Below, piece after piece: positions 36,009-48,796 of a DNA stretch of 64,000 bases; position 1 is the first letter of the stretch, and each line of letters starts with the position of its first letter. A program made the position numbers and the translations under genes. Below the pieces are notes generated by a model, which saw nothing but the letters and a program-made list of their open reading frames with translations, searched no databases and was not told the origin of the DNA. This stretch comes from Ulota crispa (Eukaryota; Streptophyta; Bryopsida; Orthotrichales; Orthotrichaceae). The DNA lies in the NCBI GenBank assembly GCA_963920765.1, contig OY987242.1, forward strand, positions 26,436,002 through 26,500,001, in the 5' to 3' direction.

Positions 36009-39000
36009 ATGAATCTCTGCTTGCTTGGTACGTCGTGCACTTCTCTTCCTCTTTTCTTTTTCTTTTCTAGGGACAACACTAATGCGACCAATTGTTTAGA
36101 GTTCAACAAGCCTGAAAAGAATCTTAATTACGATTCGCAATATGTAATGTTTTTAGGTTATTGCTATGTTGATAGTTTCTTGTGTTATTCCCTCTTGTTT
36201 TTTTTACGTATTAGGTTAACATGACCTGTTGCTCTATGTCGCGTTTGTTTGTGGATTTCTGATTAATTCCTCTCTCATATGTTCCATGTCTGTTAAACCC
36301 TTAAACGTCTGAGCAGCCTGTAGTAAGCAATATAATACAATGTATCTTTCTTGTATCCACACCTTTTACTACATTTGAGATTAACAAAGAAGTTAGAATA
36401 TATATGAATGTTGTTCTAGTGAGGTACTGTAGTCAGGATCCCAAATTAAAACTTTTTGTTGGTAGCAAATGCCAGTTATACAGCAGCGTACATACTGTGT
36501 ATTATATTAGCTCGGTCGTTTAAAGGTTAAGGACCTGACTCAATTCTCTGACTACGCAGATCCGTTCCAAAGTGACTTTCCAGAAGTGATAGAAGAGTAC
36601 TTGGAGCACGGAGTCACAAAGTGCATTTCGTTTAATCGTCGAGGAACACTTCTTGCAGGTTTTTACTTATAATAATTACACTCTCAAAGGGATTAGCGTG
36701 GAGTCAGATAGTTAGTAGCCGGAGATTACAGTGTTAATGACATTGCTTTGGGAAGCTTTTCATATTTGAATGAATGTATGTTGTTTGGTTCTCTTTAAGC
36801 AGATCTAAGGTTATCGGTGTATTTGATTGGACTCCGCGTGCTGAGGTTCTTTTTTATGTTTTTCTGTTTTTTCCTTATGCAGCTGGATGCAATGATGGAT
36901 CATGCGTCATTTGGGATTTCGACACTCGAGGCGTCGCAAAGGAGCTTCGTGAGAAAGAAGTTGCTTCCCCTGTCACGAGCGTGAGCTGGTCAAAATGTGG
37001 CCATCGTCTTCTCTCTGCTGCTACGGACAAAACTCTATCGCTATGGGACGTTGGGAAGGGAGGCAAAATTGGCACTGTCACTTTGCAGCAATCTGCACTG
37101 CATGCGCGACTCTATCCGGGAACCAATCGGCCTTCTTTGTGTTTGGCAATTCCAATGTCGGGAGCACCAATCTTGGTAAATTTTGAAACAGGTATGGTCT
37201 TGGCCTTGCTGCGATTTTCCAGCCGCTCATATAGGTCGTTTTTCTTCGACAGATGTCATGTGAGTCCAGTAGAAGTGACAAGTCTTTTGATGAGAGTCTT
37301 CGGTGGGCAGGGCTTGCAAATAATATCAAGCCTTAGTGATTTTGATATTTCGCTTCATAAAAAAGCATCATTTAATAGTCACATTACCGTTTTCGGAATA
37401 TACCCTGAGAACCTTGAGTTCTATAAGAAAACACGAGGTCTTGAGTAGGCAAGGTCGATGCTTATGTGAATGTTCTGATATGTGATCTTCTGTTGTGCCT
37501 TCCAGTAAGATTTAGTTGAAGAGAATCACACAGCTTAAATGAAGAAATAAAATGATACTGTTAGCGTTCTATGAGTATCGAATCCCTTAGCTGTCAGTTG
37601 AGATGAGGTAATTTTTTGGAAAGTACAGTGTTTTGAATTTGTAACATTTTTCTGTTAAACAGGGGAAATTCAGGCGCTTCCAGTATTAGTCACTTCAATA
37701 GATGGGGAAATTGGTGCTACACAGGCTCGCGGTGGTAAGTTTGCAGATGCGAGTGCACCGTATTCCCCTTCAGCAGCCAGTTTCAACAAGAAGGGAGACC
37801 TCATATATGTTGGAAATTTTAAGGGAGAGATTTTAGTGATTGACACAGAGACAAGACAAACTCGGACAGTTGTGCAGGTGAGTAGTTTATTTTGAGTTCG
37901 TTGGACCGTTTTTCATCAAGTTTGTTGCAAGAGTCATTCTATCCTTTCTTAAGTGTTTTTTCTTTTCAAATTACCATGTTTCCCCTGGTTCTAACTTTGC
38001 TGAATCTTTAGCTCAACTTTCCTGACGGAAACTGTCTGTTTTGTAACTCAGGTTCCAGGAAACGCTGCAATCAGGCAGGTTGTATTCAGTCGGAATGGCC
38101 AGTTTCTTCTCACAAATTCTACTGACAGAATCTTAAGAGTGTTCGAAAATCTCTTACCTAGAGATGATGCCGCTAAAGCTCTGGCATCTCTAGTCGATCA
38201 AAAAGAAAATGGATCTGGCATATCTCGAGACGTTCCATGTCTCAAATTTACAAAAGATTTTCAAGATTATGTAAATAAAATGCATTGGAAGGCCGCCTGC
38301 TTTAATGGGGATGGAGAATGCGTGGTCGGAGCCTCTGCCAACAAGGGAGAGCATAAAATTCACATTTGGAACAGGTTTTACGACCTGGCTCACTCTCAAA
38401 TATGTTATGCTGCAACATTCGGAATTCCTTTTTGTTCAAACTTCCGTTTCGAATGGATAGGCCTGCTTCAAATGGACATGCATGGAGATTTTGGCCAAAA
38501 TGTTGAGTTCTACTGACTACCGAACTGTCACGTGTGTCAGGAATTTTGGGCAACTGGCTCGAATATTGGAAGGCCAGAAGGAAGGACTTGCTGATTTGGC
38601 TTGGCATCCTACTCGCCCAGTAGTTGCTTCTGTGTCGATGTCAGGTGTAATATATCTATGGGCCAAAGATTATACTGAGAACTGGAGTGCATTTGCGCCT
38701 GATTTCAAAGAACTGGAAGAAAATGAGGAGTATGTGGAGAGAGAAGACGAGTTTGACATCATGCCCGAAACTGACAAGGTAGAGCTTTAAGAGAGTCAAA
38801 ATTCGCTTTTTTCAATTTTTTTTTTATGATCTGTTTTTATATCTTCCCCATGATAAATCTCCAGAAATTCACCCATTTTTCTTAATATTTTATTACAGAT
38901 CAAACCAACACGCGTGGATGAAGATGCCGATGTGGACATTATGACAACCGAAAAAGTGGCCGCTTTCAGCGATAGTGATGAATCGGAGGATGGGCTTTAC

Positions 39001-39902
39001 TTCTTACCGACGATCCCAGATCGTGATGCTTCCCCTCCACGTCCTCCTCCTTCTCCAGTAGCTTCTCCCAACATAACACCCATTCTAAAGGTGACCAGGA
39101 GCATGACTCCATCAAACTCTGCAGGCTCGCAGGACTCTGATACTGAGCCAGATTATAATCATGCAGAACAAAATTCTGAAGGTGAATTGAAGCATACAAC
39201 TGCGGATTTCCTTTTATAATCTTGGGCAGCTATGGTGTTTTTTTATAACTTACCAATCTCTTGTGTGTTTACTCACCAAACTCATTTATGTTGTCTTTTC
39301 AACAGATGAAGAAATAGGGCCCAATGGCCGTATCAAGCGCAGGCGAAAGTTGTCAGAAAAAGCAGCAGAGCTTCAGGCAGAGAGGGGCCGCAAGGTTTCA
39401 GTGAAGAAGCCCGGTTCCGCTTCAAAGCTGGGAAAAGTAGAAGCCAAGGGCTCATCTCCAGTCCCTACCAAGATCTTCGTTAGCAACGGAAGTGGTGGAT
39501 CATTAAGTATTACCCCAAAATTGAAGAGCCGTGAAGGAGGAGACTCTCCAGGATATGCCGAAGACGAGGTACATTTCTTAAGTTCTTGTTTATCAATTCT
39601 CGATATGTGATTGGATTGTTGCATCTCATCAATTAGAAGTTTATCCTCAGTGCACTTTATCCAAGCTTTGGCAATTTAAAAGAAAGTAGTTTTCACGAAG
39701 CCAATGATCTTTGCGATGTCGATCTTTAATAAAAGAAACGCATCTCTCCTAAGATTTTTGGCTCACACACTGTTTCCTGTTTCGATTTTAGGAGCACTCA
39801 GTTCCGAAGAAGACCGTGAAGCGGGTGCAACGATTGAAACCCGTTGCGTCATTATCACACAACAACGATACCAGTTCAGCTTACGGATCTCCATCTATGT
39901 AA
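36009..39902 (+). CDS. RBL: RBBP5-like WD40 protein (COMPASS subunit), complete, 9 exons
   Basis: Core subunit of COMPASS/MLL-type histone H3K4 methyltransferase complexes in the nucleus, acting with WDR5 and ASH2 homologues. Exons: 36009-36027, 36560-36658, 36883-37191, 37663-37877, 38052-38374, 38541-38778, 38899-39181, 39306-39568, 39792-39902; all joins GT-AG and in frame, 619 aa. WD repeats are visible near residues 24-56, 67-98, 290-320 and 338-365. The family hallmark NWSAFAPDFKELEENEEY lies at about 369-386. An acidic segment with DADVDIMTTEKVAAF (about 410-424) aligns with the WDR5-binding stretch of human RBBP5. The C-terminus is longer than in human RBBP5 (538 aa), basic and low-complexity, so least certain. 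Exon 1 is 19 nt and codes MNLCLL plus one base; the start is chosen because it matches the Arabidopsis RBL N-terminus in length. Intron 1 holds a TTAA-type MITE. Confidence 0.93.
36293..36530. mobile_element. TTAA-type MITE in RBL intron 1
   Basis: TTAAACCCTTAAACGTCTGA at left (one extra A) and GGTCGTTTAAAGGTTAA at right. 238 bp. Ends 29 bp before the exon 2 acceptor boundary at 36560. Length and ends resemble 15712-15943. Confidence 0.65.
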
Positions 39903-42615
39903 GATAGAAAGAACAATTGATCAGTTAATGAAATTAGCCTTTTTGTTTGCATTGTTTTGGTACAGATCCTCCCTCATTTTGTTGCAGCAGCTTTACTTCC
40001 TAATTCTCAACACCCTGTAACTTCACTGTGCAACGTAGATGCTGTCTGAAAACCGTGTCATTATTGGTGGTGCCACTATAATTCCTCTCTGCGGAACGGT
40101 CCTCTTGTATTTACTCTCTGGAGATATATTATTTGGTTGTGTATCTTGTCCTCCGATGTTAATTCCGCTTCCATTTCTTAATGCGACAGCTAAACTACAT
40201 AATTGTAGTTATTGCTCCTGTCCTCAACCCAAAAAATAGATGGTGGACCACTTGGAGGTCATCTTTCTGAATCTCTAAAGAAGTTTACAAAGTCAGGTCC
40301 TCGACTTTAGAATCACATGGTGAAAATTACCAAATAATCGGTAGGATTTTAGAATCAAAGGGCCTAGAGCCGATTTAGAAAGTGTTTGGACTAAATCAAC
40401 GAGTAGGAAGTATGGCAGATGTTTGGCCTCCCAACTTTCACTTGGTCTTTTTCTAAGAAAGTTGTTGGCAAGGGTTCAAGTATGTTCTAAGGTAGTACGC
40501 TCATAAATCGTTGACACATTTTAAACTATCCAGTAGCTTGTTGTGAAATGGTGCACTGGTGGTTCTTACATTGGCCTCTTACAACTCATTGAATGCATGG
40601 AAGAAAAGGTGTTTTTAATTGCAAGAGCCAATCACTCTCCTTGCTTCTCCAAATCTCTTCACAACTTGCAAGTGAACAGTTCTTGGAAAATTTAAGGTTA
40701 TTAATAGGTACCTATGACACATGTACTTTGAGAATTCATAAGCAACTCAATAATGCTTCAAAATATATGAAATGACTTGTGTTGCATTTTGCATGTATTT
40801 CTCTTTGTCTGAAAAAATGAACTAAAAATCCTCCCATCCATAGAAAACCATGAAAATGAGGGATGAGCCCTTAGATGGGCGGTTTTCAAGTGTACTCCTT
40901 AGACCCTTATTATGGCAACTATTATTGATTGTGCCGGTCATTGTTTTCCGTGCAATAGCAATTTGAAGCCCTAAAATTTGACATAAAAAGATGTGCAATC
41001 TCCAATAATTTACAAATGTAAGCATTCACATCTAATCTTGCGGCTCACAAAATTTAAGATGAATCATGGGCTTGTAGAATTTTGTAAAAATCATCAAATA
41101 GCAACTACCTACCAAAAAATGAGATTTTGCCATCAAATGTTGTTTGATTAAATGTTCTAATCTCCCATCTCCCATCCCAAAATTTGCAAGCCATTTTCTA
41201 AGTAGGTGTTCCACTATTTTCATTGATCACTTTTTGTAGATCATCCAATTGACTAAGAAATGATGCATCAAAATTGTTGGTCTCCCAAAACCTTGTTTTT
41301 GGTGAAAAGAGCCTAGTTGCTCAAGGGTTAAGGATGCACAAGCTAAGGTAGGAACACCTATAAGCGTCAATGTCCCCATAACCGTCACCTCTAAAATCTT
41401 GGAAAATTTGTGGAAGTGATTAGATGTAATGACAAGAATGTACAACATGTGAACATGAAATCTTAAAAGTGATTATCGGTGCAATGGCAATTTGCTCTTT
41501 AAAAATTCACAACTTATTCTCACACTATCCAAATAATACATTCAAAAGTGCAAACTCATTATTTTTCTGTTCCTAATAGGATCCTATAATTTGCTAGTTG
41601 ATTATTAATAGTCATCATGTTCAAAACCCTTAGTTTGACGTTTATGGGTGCTCCTACCTTATAAGCAAGAATGTTTGCTTTTAAGTTGCAAACTTCTACT
41701 AAACAAATTGAATGAGCATTTGGAGATTTATAGAATTGCAGTAGTTGAAACAACCTTTAAAGTTAAAGTATCCTAAACTTTTGAATATTGTTGAACTGCA
41801 AGTTATCAGTATTTGAGTTTTGCAATTTGTGAGAAAACTCTTTTTACATAGAATTGCATTAAAAATGAAATTATGGAAAAATAAATTTGGTGAGTAAAAT
41901 GCTAGATTAGGTTTTTTTGTGGAATATTGCCGGGAATTGTTTCGCTATTTATTTCCAAGTCTTGAGCGACGTCTAGTTAGACTAACAAAAAATGCACTAA
42001 AAGAAGGTGAAAATTCTAGTATTTGAGCTCAAAATTGACTAACATGATTTAGTGCATAATTTCATTATCAAATTCAATTCAACCTTGGAGAATTGGAAGG
42101 TTCCTTGTTCGTATAATGGAGTTAGGTTCAGTTCTTGCTAAGGATGCAACAAAAACCAACTAGCAATTTTATGACTTTTGAAGATTCAATCCAATGAAAC
42201 TTCAAATCTAAGGTAATCAATTAGTGCAAGAATAACGTTAGAGGAAACTAACCAAAGCTTTTGGGAAACTTAAGGAAAATAACTATGGAAATTGAGAAAG
42301 ATTGGTCCCCACTTGGGAACAACAAAACCAACGCTGTGCCTTAAGAATACCGTCAGCTCAAACAGATTCCCTTCCTCTTTTGGTCAAACACAGCACTTTT
42401 ACAACGGACACAATCATTTTGGCTACGAGAACTCTCTATCTTTGGAACTAGCAGAACGATTGCACCCATTGAGATACAATTTAGGCTGATTTCACAAGGC
42501 TTGTTACTATATCTACAACAGAGTTTATCCTTTCCGGAAAATGGGGATTGCTCACCCATGTCAGTAAAAAGGAGGGTTCATTGGAACTAATATGAATTAA
42601 AGAATAACTCTAACA
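39903..42615. other. Intergenic spacer between convergent RBL and LIP5, no gene seen
   Basis: RBL 3' UTR presumably occupies the first few hundred bases. A lone TTAA-type end (GTTGCTCAAGGGTTAA) lies at 41316-41331 without a found partner. The rest is AT-rich with no coding signal. Confidence 0.45.
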
Positions 42616-43192
42616 CTCCATCTGTCCTTCTAAACACGTCCAAAAAGCTTCCTTGTGAAGGATTAACTCTGTTTTGTAGTCTTTGTGCTAGTGACACATG
42701 CATTCTAGAATCAATATACCATCTATCAAATGTATGTAGAGTCTCCAGCTTTGATGTCACCATTTAGGCATCCAAACTCCATGCAAAAAGTACCATATTA
42801 GTGCATAGTGTGAATGCTGCCAGCTCCTCATTATCTTAGTCTTTGTGCTAGTGACACATGCATTCTAAAATCAATATACCATCTACCAAATGTATGCAAA
42901 AATCTCCAGCTTTGGTGTCACCGTTTAGGCACCCAAACTCCATGCAAAAAGTACCATATTTATGCATGCTACTAGCTTCTTATTGATGATTTAAACATTA
43001 GTAGCAACAATGGTGGGCAAAGCCAAGCTTGCTAGGACAGGAATGCTCTCTAATTGCTTAACTTGCACCCATGAGATCATTGAACATGGCAAGACAAACG
43101 CTTTCTCAGCGTTTGGAATCAGCAAAAGGGAGCATTTTAGTTGTACAAGAAATATATCTGAACTTGGAGCTTTTTAGAGGGACAAGAGGGAG
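42616..43192. mobile_element. Stowaway-like (Tc1/mariner) element abutting the LIP5 stop
   Basis: CTCCATCTGTCCTTCTAAAC at left against inverse of GGGACAAGAGGGAG at right, followed by TA. A central block is duplicated in tandem with 160-bp period (GTCTTTGTGCTAGTGACACA at 42679 and 42839). Inverse copy at 30250-30660. Confidence 0.65.
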
Positions 43193-43204
43193 TATCATTC
43201 AAGA

Positions 43205-46200
43205 TCATTCTGCTGCCGTTGGAGATGTCAGCAACTCCAGTGATTTTCTCAAATAAGAGATGGCTGTAGGGATATCATCGAAAGCCAAAGCACTGACAGC
43301 AAACCTGGATGCTTTGTGCGCTTCTACCACTTGTCCTGCGGAAGGCTTGTAGTCACTGTCGTAGTCCCCGTTCAATTGATACCCTGTTGATGCACTCTCA
43401 CGTCCAACTGGAGCACTGGTTTTGCGAGCTACTGGTGGTGGTTCAGTATGTCTTGAAGCTCCAGGAGGGGGGTACTGCGGAGGAGCTGCTGGCTGATACC
43501 CGGGTGGAAAGACGGAGGGGTAATTGGACGGTGCATCGTTGAAAGGTGAACCGGGCCACTGTGGTTGTTGCTGTTGGAGATGATGATATTGTGCAGGATC
43601 CTGCTGAGGTGGACCACCTTGAGGTGCAGGAGAGTAAGAGTTGTAACCAGGCGGCGATGTAGTAAAACCTGGAGAAGGAGAAACGACTGTTATTGTTTTG
43701 TAATCCAATGAAGATGAAAATATTGATTGATTTTGGGAATTGATATGTGCACACCAGAGTAAACTTTAGATATTTACCATCGACAAGTTGAATTTGAAAA
43801 TTTTGAATTCAGATTTGGATTTGAAGTTACAATTAAACAACGTCTCATGGAAAAGTTTAGCTTTTTTTATAAACAAGGGTAAAAGTAATAATTTGCTCCC
43901 TAGCTAAGCTTTTCCACTAGGCATTGTTCAATTATAAACTCCTCTGTGATTCTAGAATAATTCAAGGTTTCTAAATCCAAACCTAAATTCAAATTTTTCA
44001 AATTCAATTTGTTGATGGTAAATATCTAAAACTTACCCCACCGGGTATGCACATATCAACCCCGGGTGTGCACATATCAATTCCCGTGATTTTTCATACT
44101 ATAGGATAAAATCCAATGAAAATAACAAGAAATATTTTGATTACAGTGAAAACAGAGGAAAACACTGGAGTAACTGCGTGAAACACAAAGGGAAAATTTC
44201 ATGGAGTTTAGGAATTGCCCAAATACTGACCTGGAGGATCGGAGGGGTATGAATAGGTGCCAACTGTATGAGCCCTATCATTACCACCTAAGGACGTAGC
44301 TGAAGGATATGGTGACTGATGAGAAGGAGCACTGGGAGGGTATCCTGGATTGTTATCAGGAGCATATGGATTTTGAGCATAGGAAGGGGGAATAGGGTTG
44401 GAAGGAGCAGATGGCAGATTGAAATCTTCGTCGGAGGATTTGCTATAAGAAGGCGGAAAAGACGGTTCTGAGGGTGGCGGTGGAGAGACACTTCGGTGGG
44501 AGGCCGTGTCAGGATACACGGGTTCATCCTTGCTTGAAGAGGGAGGTGATAAAGGTTGTTGCATTTCTGGTGGTGCACTGCTTGTGGTTCCCTGTAAGAT
44601 TGAAAGAAAAAAAATTCAAACACCACACTTAATATAAATAAAGCAGAACAATCTCAATTGTTCTATGAATGCACTTATCTTATTGTTCAGGGGAAATCAC
44701 AAATAGGGGCATGAATACAAAAAAATATTACAGATAGAGGCACAGTTTCAAAATATTTACAAATAGGGGCACAATTTCAAAATGATTTGTAAGTTTTTGT
44801 AATTGTTTTTGGTTTGAACATTAGTTGATTTAGATACATCACATTAAATGTTAGATATCTTCCAAAAAACTTAGAGATCTCTCCAAAAATTGCCATCCTC
44901 TTTACCAAAATTTCTTTATTTAGGCTTGATTTGGAAAGGCCTTCAATTTTTTGGAAGTTAGCTGACATAGAATGTGATATATCTAATTGAACCTGTCTAA
45001 ACCAAAAACATTTACTAAAATTTACAAATTATTTTGAAGTTGTGCCCCCCCCCCCCCCCCCCCTATCTGTAATATTTTTCATTTTCATGCCCCTATTTGT
45101 AATTTCCCCTATTGTTCATCTGATACGTAAGAAAACAATATATGATTTGAGTTCAATCAATAGGCCAGAGAATGGTGAGCAACATCTGCAGTCCGGGAGC
45201 TACTAGCAGGTATCTATTGAAGTGATTGATGTCAAAATCTTCTTCCAGTTTCATACACACAAGTTGTAAAAGGATTTGTTTCAGAGGAAGCTGTCAAAGG
45301 CTCGGATAAGCTTAGAAAATCATAAAACAGGATTTCGGGTCAAGGGAAATGCCATGAAGAATTAACATCTGCCATGTTTCTCAAAAACTAGAAAGTAGCT
45401 AGAATTGCAGAGAAACTTAACAGAGATGTTACAAAGCGACAAACGCTGGTGGAAATAAAAGAAAAATCATAAGAAGAAAACAAACCTCAGTGCCTAAGAT
45501 TGTGTCTTCCCCATCAAGTACATCGTTTTCAGCGACAGGGGGGCCAGGAACTGGCTTCCTTCCCTCGGCTAATGCTTTACGTATGTCCACAGCCTTCCAA
45601 CTTGCGTACTTCTGTTTTTCCTGTATCTGTTTCCACCACAGTTCATCAGCAAGAAACCACATTCAAGCATCACAATCCATATGAGCAACCTATAAAATAA
45701 AATAAAAAATTCAATACAATTAGAATGATTCAAAAACTTTTGGTCAACATCATAAAGAGGACCGTTTCATAATTCACATGGAGGCCTCCCGATTTATAGT
45801 GAGGAGACCACCGCAAGATAACCACGATTATAGTAAAGACCTCTTTGTGCATCCAAGCAATTGTTTTCTTTGTGATATTGTGTAAAAGTTCCACAAACAA
45901 TTCAATTTTATTGAAAACACTGACAAACTGCAAGAACATAACATGCAAGGAACCTTGTTTGCGCACAAAACTGTCCAAAATCCCAAGGTTGAGACAAGGT
46001 GCTGGAAATCACTTACATCAGGTGGCAATTCACCAAACTGAAGCAGGACCTCAAAGAAGATGCTTGCAGCATAAAAAGTCATGGCAGTCTTCCTGACAAA
46101 CAAAAAAGAAGTCATTAGAATCACCTCTTAGCATTCCTTTCAAATAGAAGTGCAAGCTGGTCGACACCTCAACTGTAAACTATACAAAGTTATGACTTAG

Positions 46201-48373
46201 ATCCAACCACGCATATATCATACCACCAAGGAAACACCCTGAAAGCATCTCGTAAGGCTTTGACTGTTGATGGACAGCTCACACCTTGCATGCCTACCAC
46301 CGCTTTAAGTGATGTTTTTAATTCCCAAAGGACTGAGGATTATCGGCCCTATAATGATCCAATGAACTGATCATGACTTGAAAACTATGATTTGGATGGA
46401 GTCCAATATTATATCACCAAAACTAATGAGGAGCAGTGAACGTCATGCTCGATAAATATATAAAATAAAACAACGAATATTTTTCACACTCAAAACTGCC
46501 CCAAAACCCTGTAGTTTGATTTTGACCTTTTGATCTACCATGGTTGAAAACTCAATTCTCCTTGCTGCAGTAACCATCCATCTTAGTCAATTAAACTTTA
46601 CCTCTCACTAAAATCACAAAACAGACGGACACTATTGAACATCCCAAGAACCTTTGTGGCAAGTTACAACAATCTCTACCTAATAATCATACTCTTTTCT
46701 AAACAATAAGAGTTACAGGGCATGGTGTTAAGACATACAAATCAGCACGACCAGCTCGATCCTGCTTGTCAGCTTTGGCAAACACGCGAAGAGCAAAGCC
46801 TTCCATGTACATGTTGTCATCGGGACTTAGTTTCACAACCTTCTTATCCTGCACAGTCACATACTCGTCTGATTAGATAATAATGCAGAACCACCTAGGA
46901 CTAAGGCAGAGGATCTAGTTATGCTACTTATAGACATAGCTAAATCAGAACTGATAATATCAGTTTACGCAGGTGCTCTTGAGTCTCACTTTCCAATGAC
47001 ATTGGAGGAAACCCCCCATTTCAAGCAACTACAAGTAGCTCAACAAGGCCTCCTCATCTCCATGTGCTTATTAATTTCATCTCCTCATTTTCGGTTTTAA
47101 ATATAACGGTCTAGTTCAATTCTAGATGAAGCCCTTTTATTATAACACCTAATTTCTTTGGTATGCAATGATGAAACACATCACAAAATCGCCAAAGCCA
47201 TATAACTAAACTAACTTCAATCCATTTTCTTAAGCACCCAGCTTCCTTAAAAGGACGTGAAGGCCTCCTCATCTCGAGAAGCTGAAGTAGCTTGAAACAG
47301 AGAGGTCTTCCATATCCAGGTGCTTATAAAATAGAGAAAATTTCATGGATACCTCTGAAGTTTGCAATATTTACATGTACACCCTTGCCTTTTTCAGAAA
47401 TTATACAAATACCTTTGGACCAAACTTTTTTGGCGTTTGTTTTGTTGTGCATGTCAATTCCCTTTTTCCTTTATGCGCACGTTGCTTCTTTTTTGTTTCA
47501 TTACATTCCCTTCTTCGACATTGGTTATGAAAGAAGTAGGAGCACAACAAATCAATGCCTAAAAATTATGGTCCAAGGGTATGTGTGTAATTTCTGAAAA
47601 AGCAAGGGTGTCTATGTAGGTATTGCAAACTTCAGGGGTATCCATGAAATTTTTTCTATAAAACATGACATCTCCATTTCCATTTCGTATTTATCAGTTT
47701 AATTATGATTAAAATGAGTCACTCCTCCTGCAACTAATTACTTTGGCATACAGTAACCAAAACACACCACAAAATCACCAATTGAAAAGCAAGTACACCA
47801 CCACAGCTTGAACCCTAAATTCAGACAGCTCCAAATAATTTACCTCCAGAGGCTCCATGTCGAGTAATTAATGACCAATTCACCGAAAAGCACTGATACC
47901 TCAGGCACACACACAAACAAACAAAGCAACCTTTTTTCAGCAACTTACTTACTTTTTCAAGCTGATTCATAAGAGAAATCAGAATCAACTTCGTCTCATT
48001 CGTACGCTCCTTCGGTGGAATCTTCAATCCTTTCTCCATCGCATACAATCGACCTGGCAACACAAAAATCACGACCCGAAAACGCAAACCCTAAAAATCC
48101 TTAAAACTCCAAGAAAACAACAAAAAACTCGCCAATTGCTCAAATCTCCTCCACAATTAAATCCACAGATTTTCAAATCTATCAATTAAAATTCCGCCTC
48201 ACCAAAAAAACACCTCAATTACCACAATTTAGATTAAATTTTAAACAAAAGAGGAGCTTTGAATGAATTCCGGACTTACAATAATAAGCTGCGAGGTGGT
48301 CGTGCTTCTGCAATTCATCGGCTCGCTGTAAATAAGGAAGCAGAATCTTCGCAGGCTCCGCATCGATCGTCAT
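43205..48373 (-). CDS. LIP5: LIP5/VTA1 homologue (ESCRT-III/SKD1 cofactor), complete, 7 exons
   Basis: Positive regulator of the AAA ATPase SKD1/Vps4 in multivesicular-body sorting at endosomes. Exons: 48373-48280, 48053-47953, 46848-46739, 46092-46017, 45626-45486, 44591-44231, 43668-43205; all GT-AG and in frame, 448 aa (Arabidopsis LIP5 about 421). Residues 1 to about 160 form the Vta1 N-terminal MIT-like helical domain, with ILLPYLQRADELQKHDHLAA near the start and FYAASIFFEVL later. A Pro/Ser/Gln/Tyr-rich linker follows (about 175-400). The C-terminal Vta1 helix pair that binds the ATPase (AHKASRFAVSALAFDDIPTA and the following helix, about 410-441) is intact. Introns 2, 5 and 6 each contain a MITE of a different family. 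The stop codon lies 12 bp from the end of a Stowaway-like element (42616-43192). Confidence 0.95.
43735..44085. mobile_element. Fold-back MITE in LIP5 intron 6
   Basis: GGGAATTGATATGTGCACAC and inverse at the ends, with long internal inverted arms (AAGCTTTTCCACTAG against the inverse GGAAAAGTTTAG). The right terminus GGTATGCACATATCAAC is partly duplicated. Related to 51706-52122. Confidence 0.8.
44692..45113. mobile_element. MITE in LIP5 intron 5 with a 19-C tract
   Basis: GGGGAAATCACAAATAGGGG and inverse CCCCTATTTGTAATTTCCCC at the ends. Internal fold-back arms share a core (TTAGATACATCACATTAAAT) with the Harbinger-like elements at 11586 and 14099. C x 19 runs 45045-45063. Confidence 0.75.
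47333..47657. mobile_element. MITE in LIP5 intron 2 (TTTCATGGATACC family)
   Basis: AGAAAATTTCATGGATACC with inverse GGTATCCATGAAATTTTTTC at the right; inverted arms of about 100 bp. TATAAAA borders both sides. Relatives at 48797-49120 and 49186-49664. Confidence 0.75.
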
Positions 48374-48796
48374 TGCAACAGTCAAATTTATTACTGCTAC
48401 TGCTACTGAGTTTTTGAGGTCGGATTTTTCGAGTCTGGATTTGAGTTTGAGCGTTTACAAAAAAAAAGGCTCGCTGAATTCGTTCTGCTTGCTCTGCAAG
48501 CAAAAATCCGCAAGAGTTGTCTATCGGAGAATTGAGCGCAAAAATCTAAGCAAAGCAACAACATCGACAGCGTGTGTTTTCATAGAGAAGAAGGGACTCC
48601 GAAGTGAGCATGTTGGATGCTCTGACAAGTTTACGGAATTATCCGTAACGTAGATTTCAGAGATGAGCAAAGCAAAATCTACCAGAGGCACCAGATTTTT
48701 GAAATCTACGCCTAGGCTACTATAATGTGGAACCGGTTTGATTGAATAGTGGTAGGACCTTGGGTGAGGTATGCACTCAAACAAGTTATTTAATAA

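Noticed and set aside
35793-36224. 143-codon open frame upstream of and across RBL exon 1
   Set aside because: Covers the leader and intron 1 in another frame; family alignment starts at the ATG at 36009.
36774-37448. 224-codon open frame on the plus strand
   Set aside because: It is RBL exon 3 with parts of its flanking introns read through; only 36883-37191 is coding.
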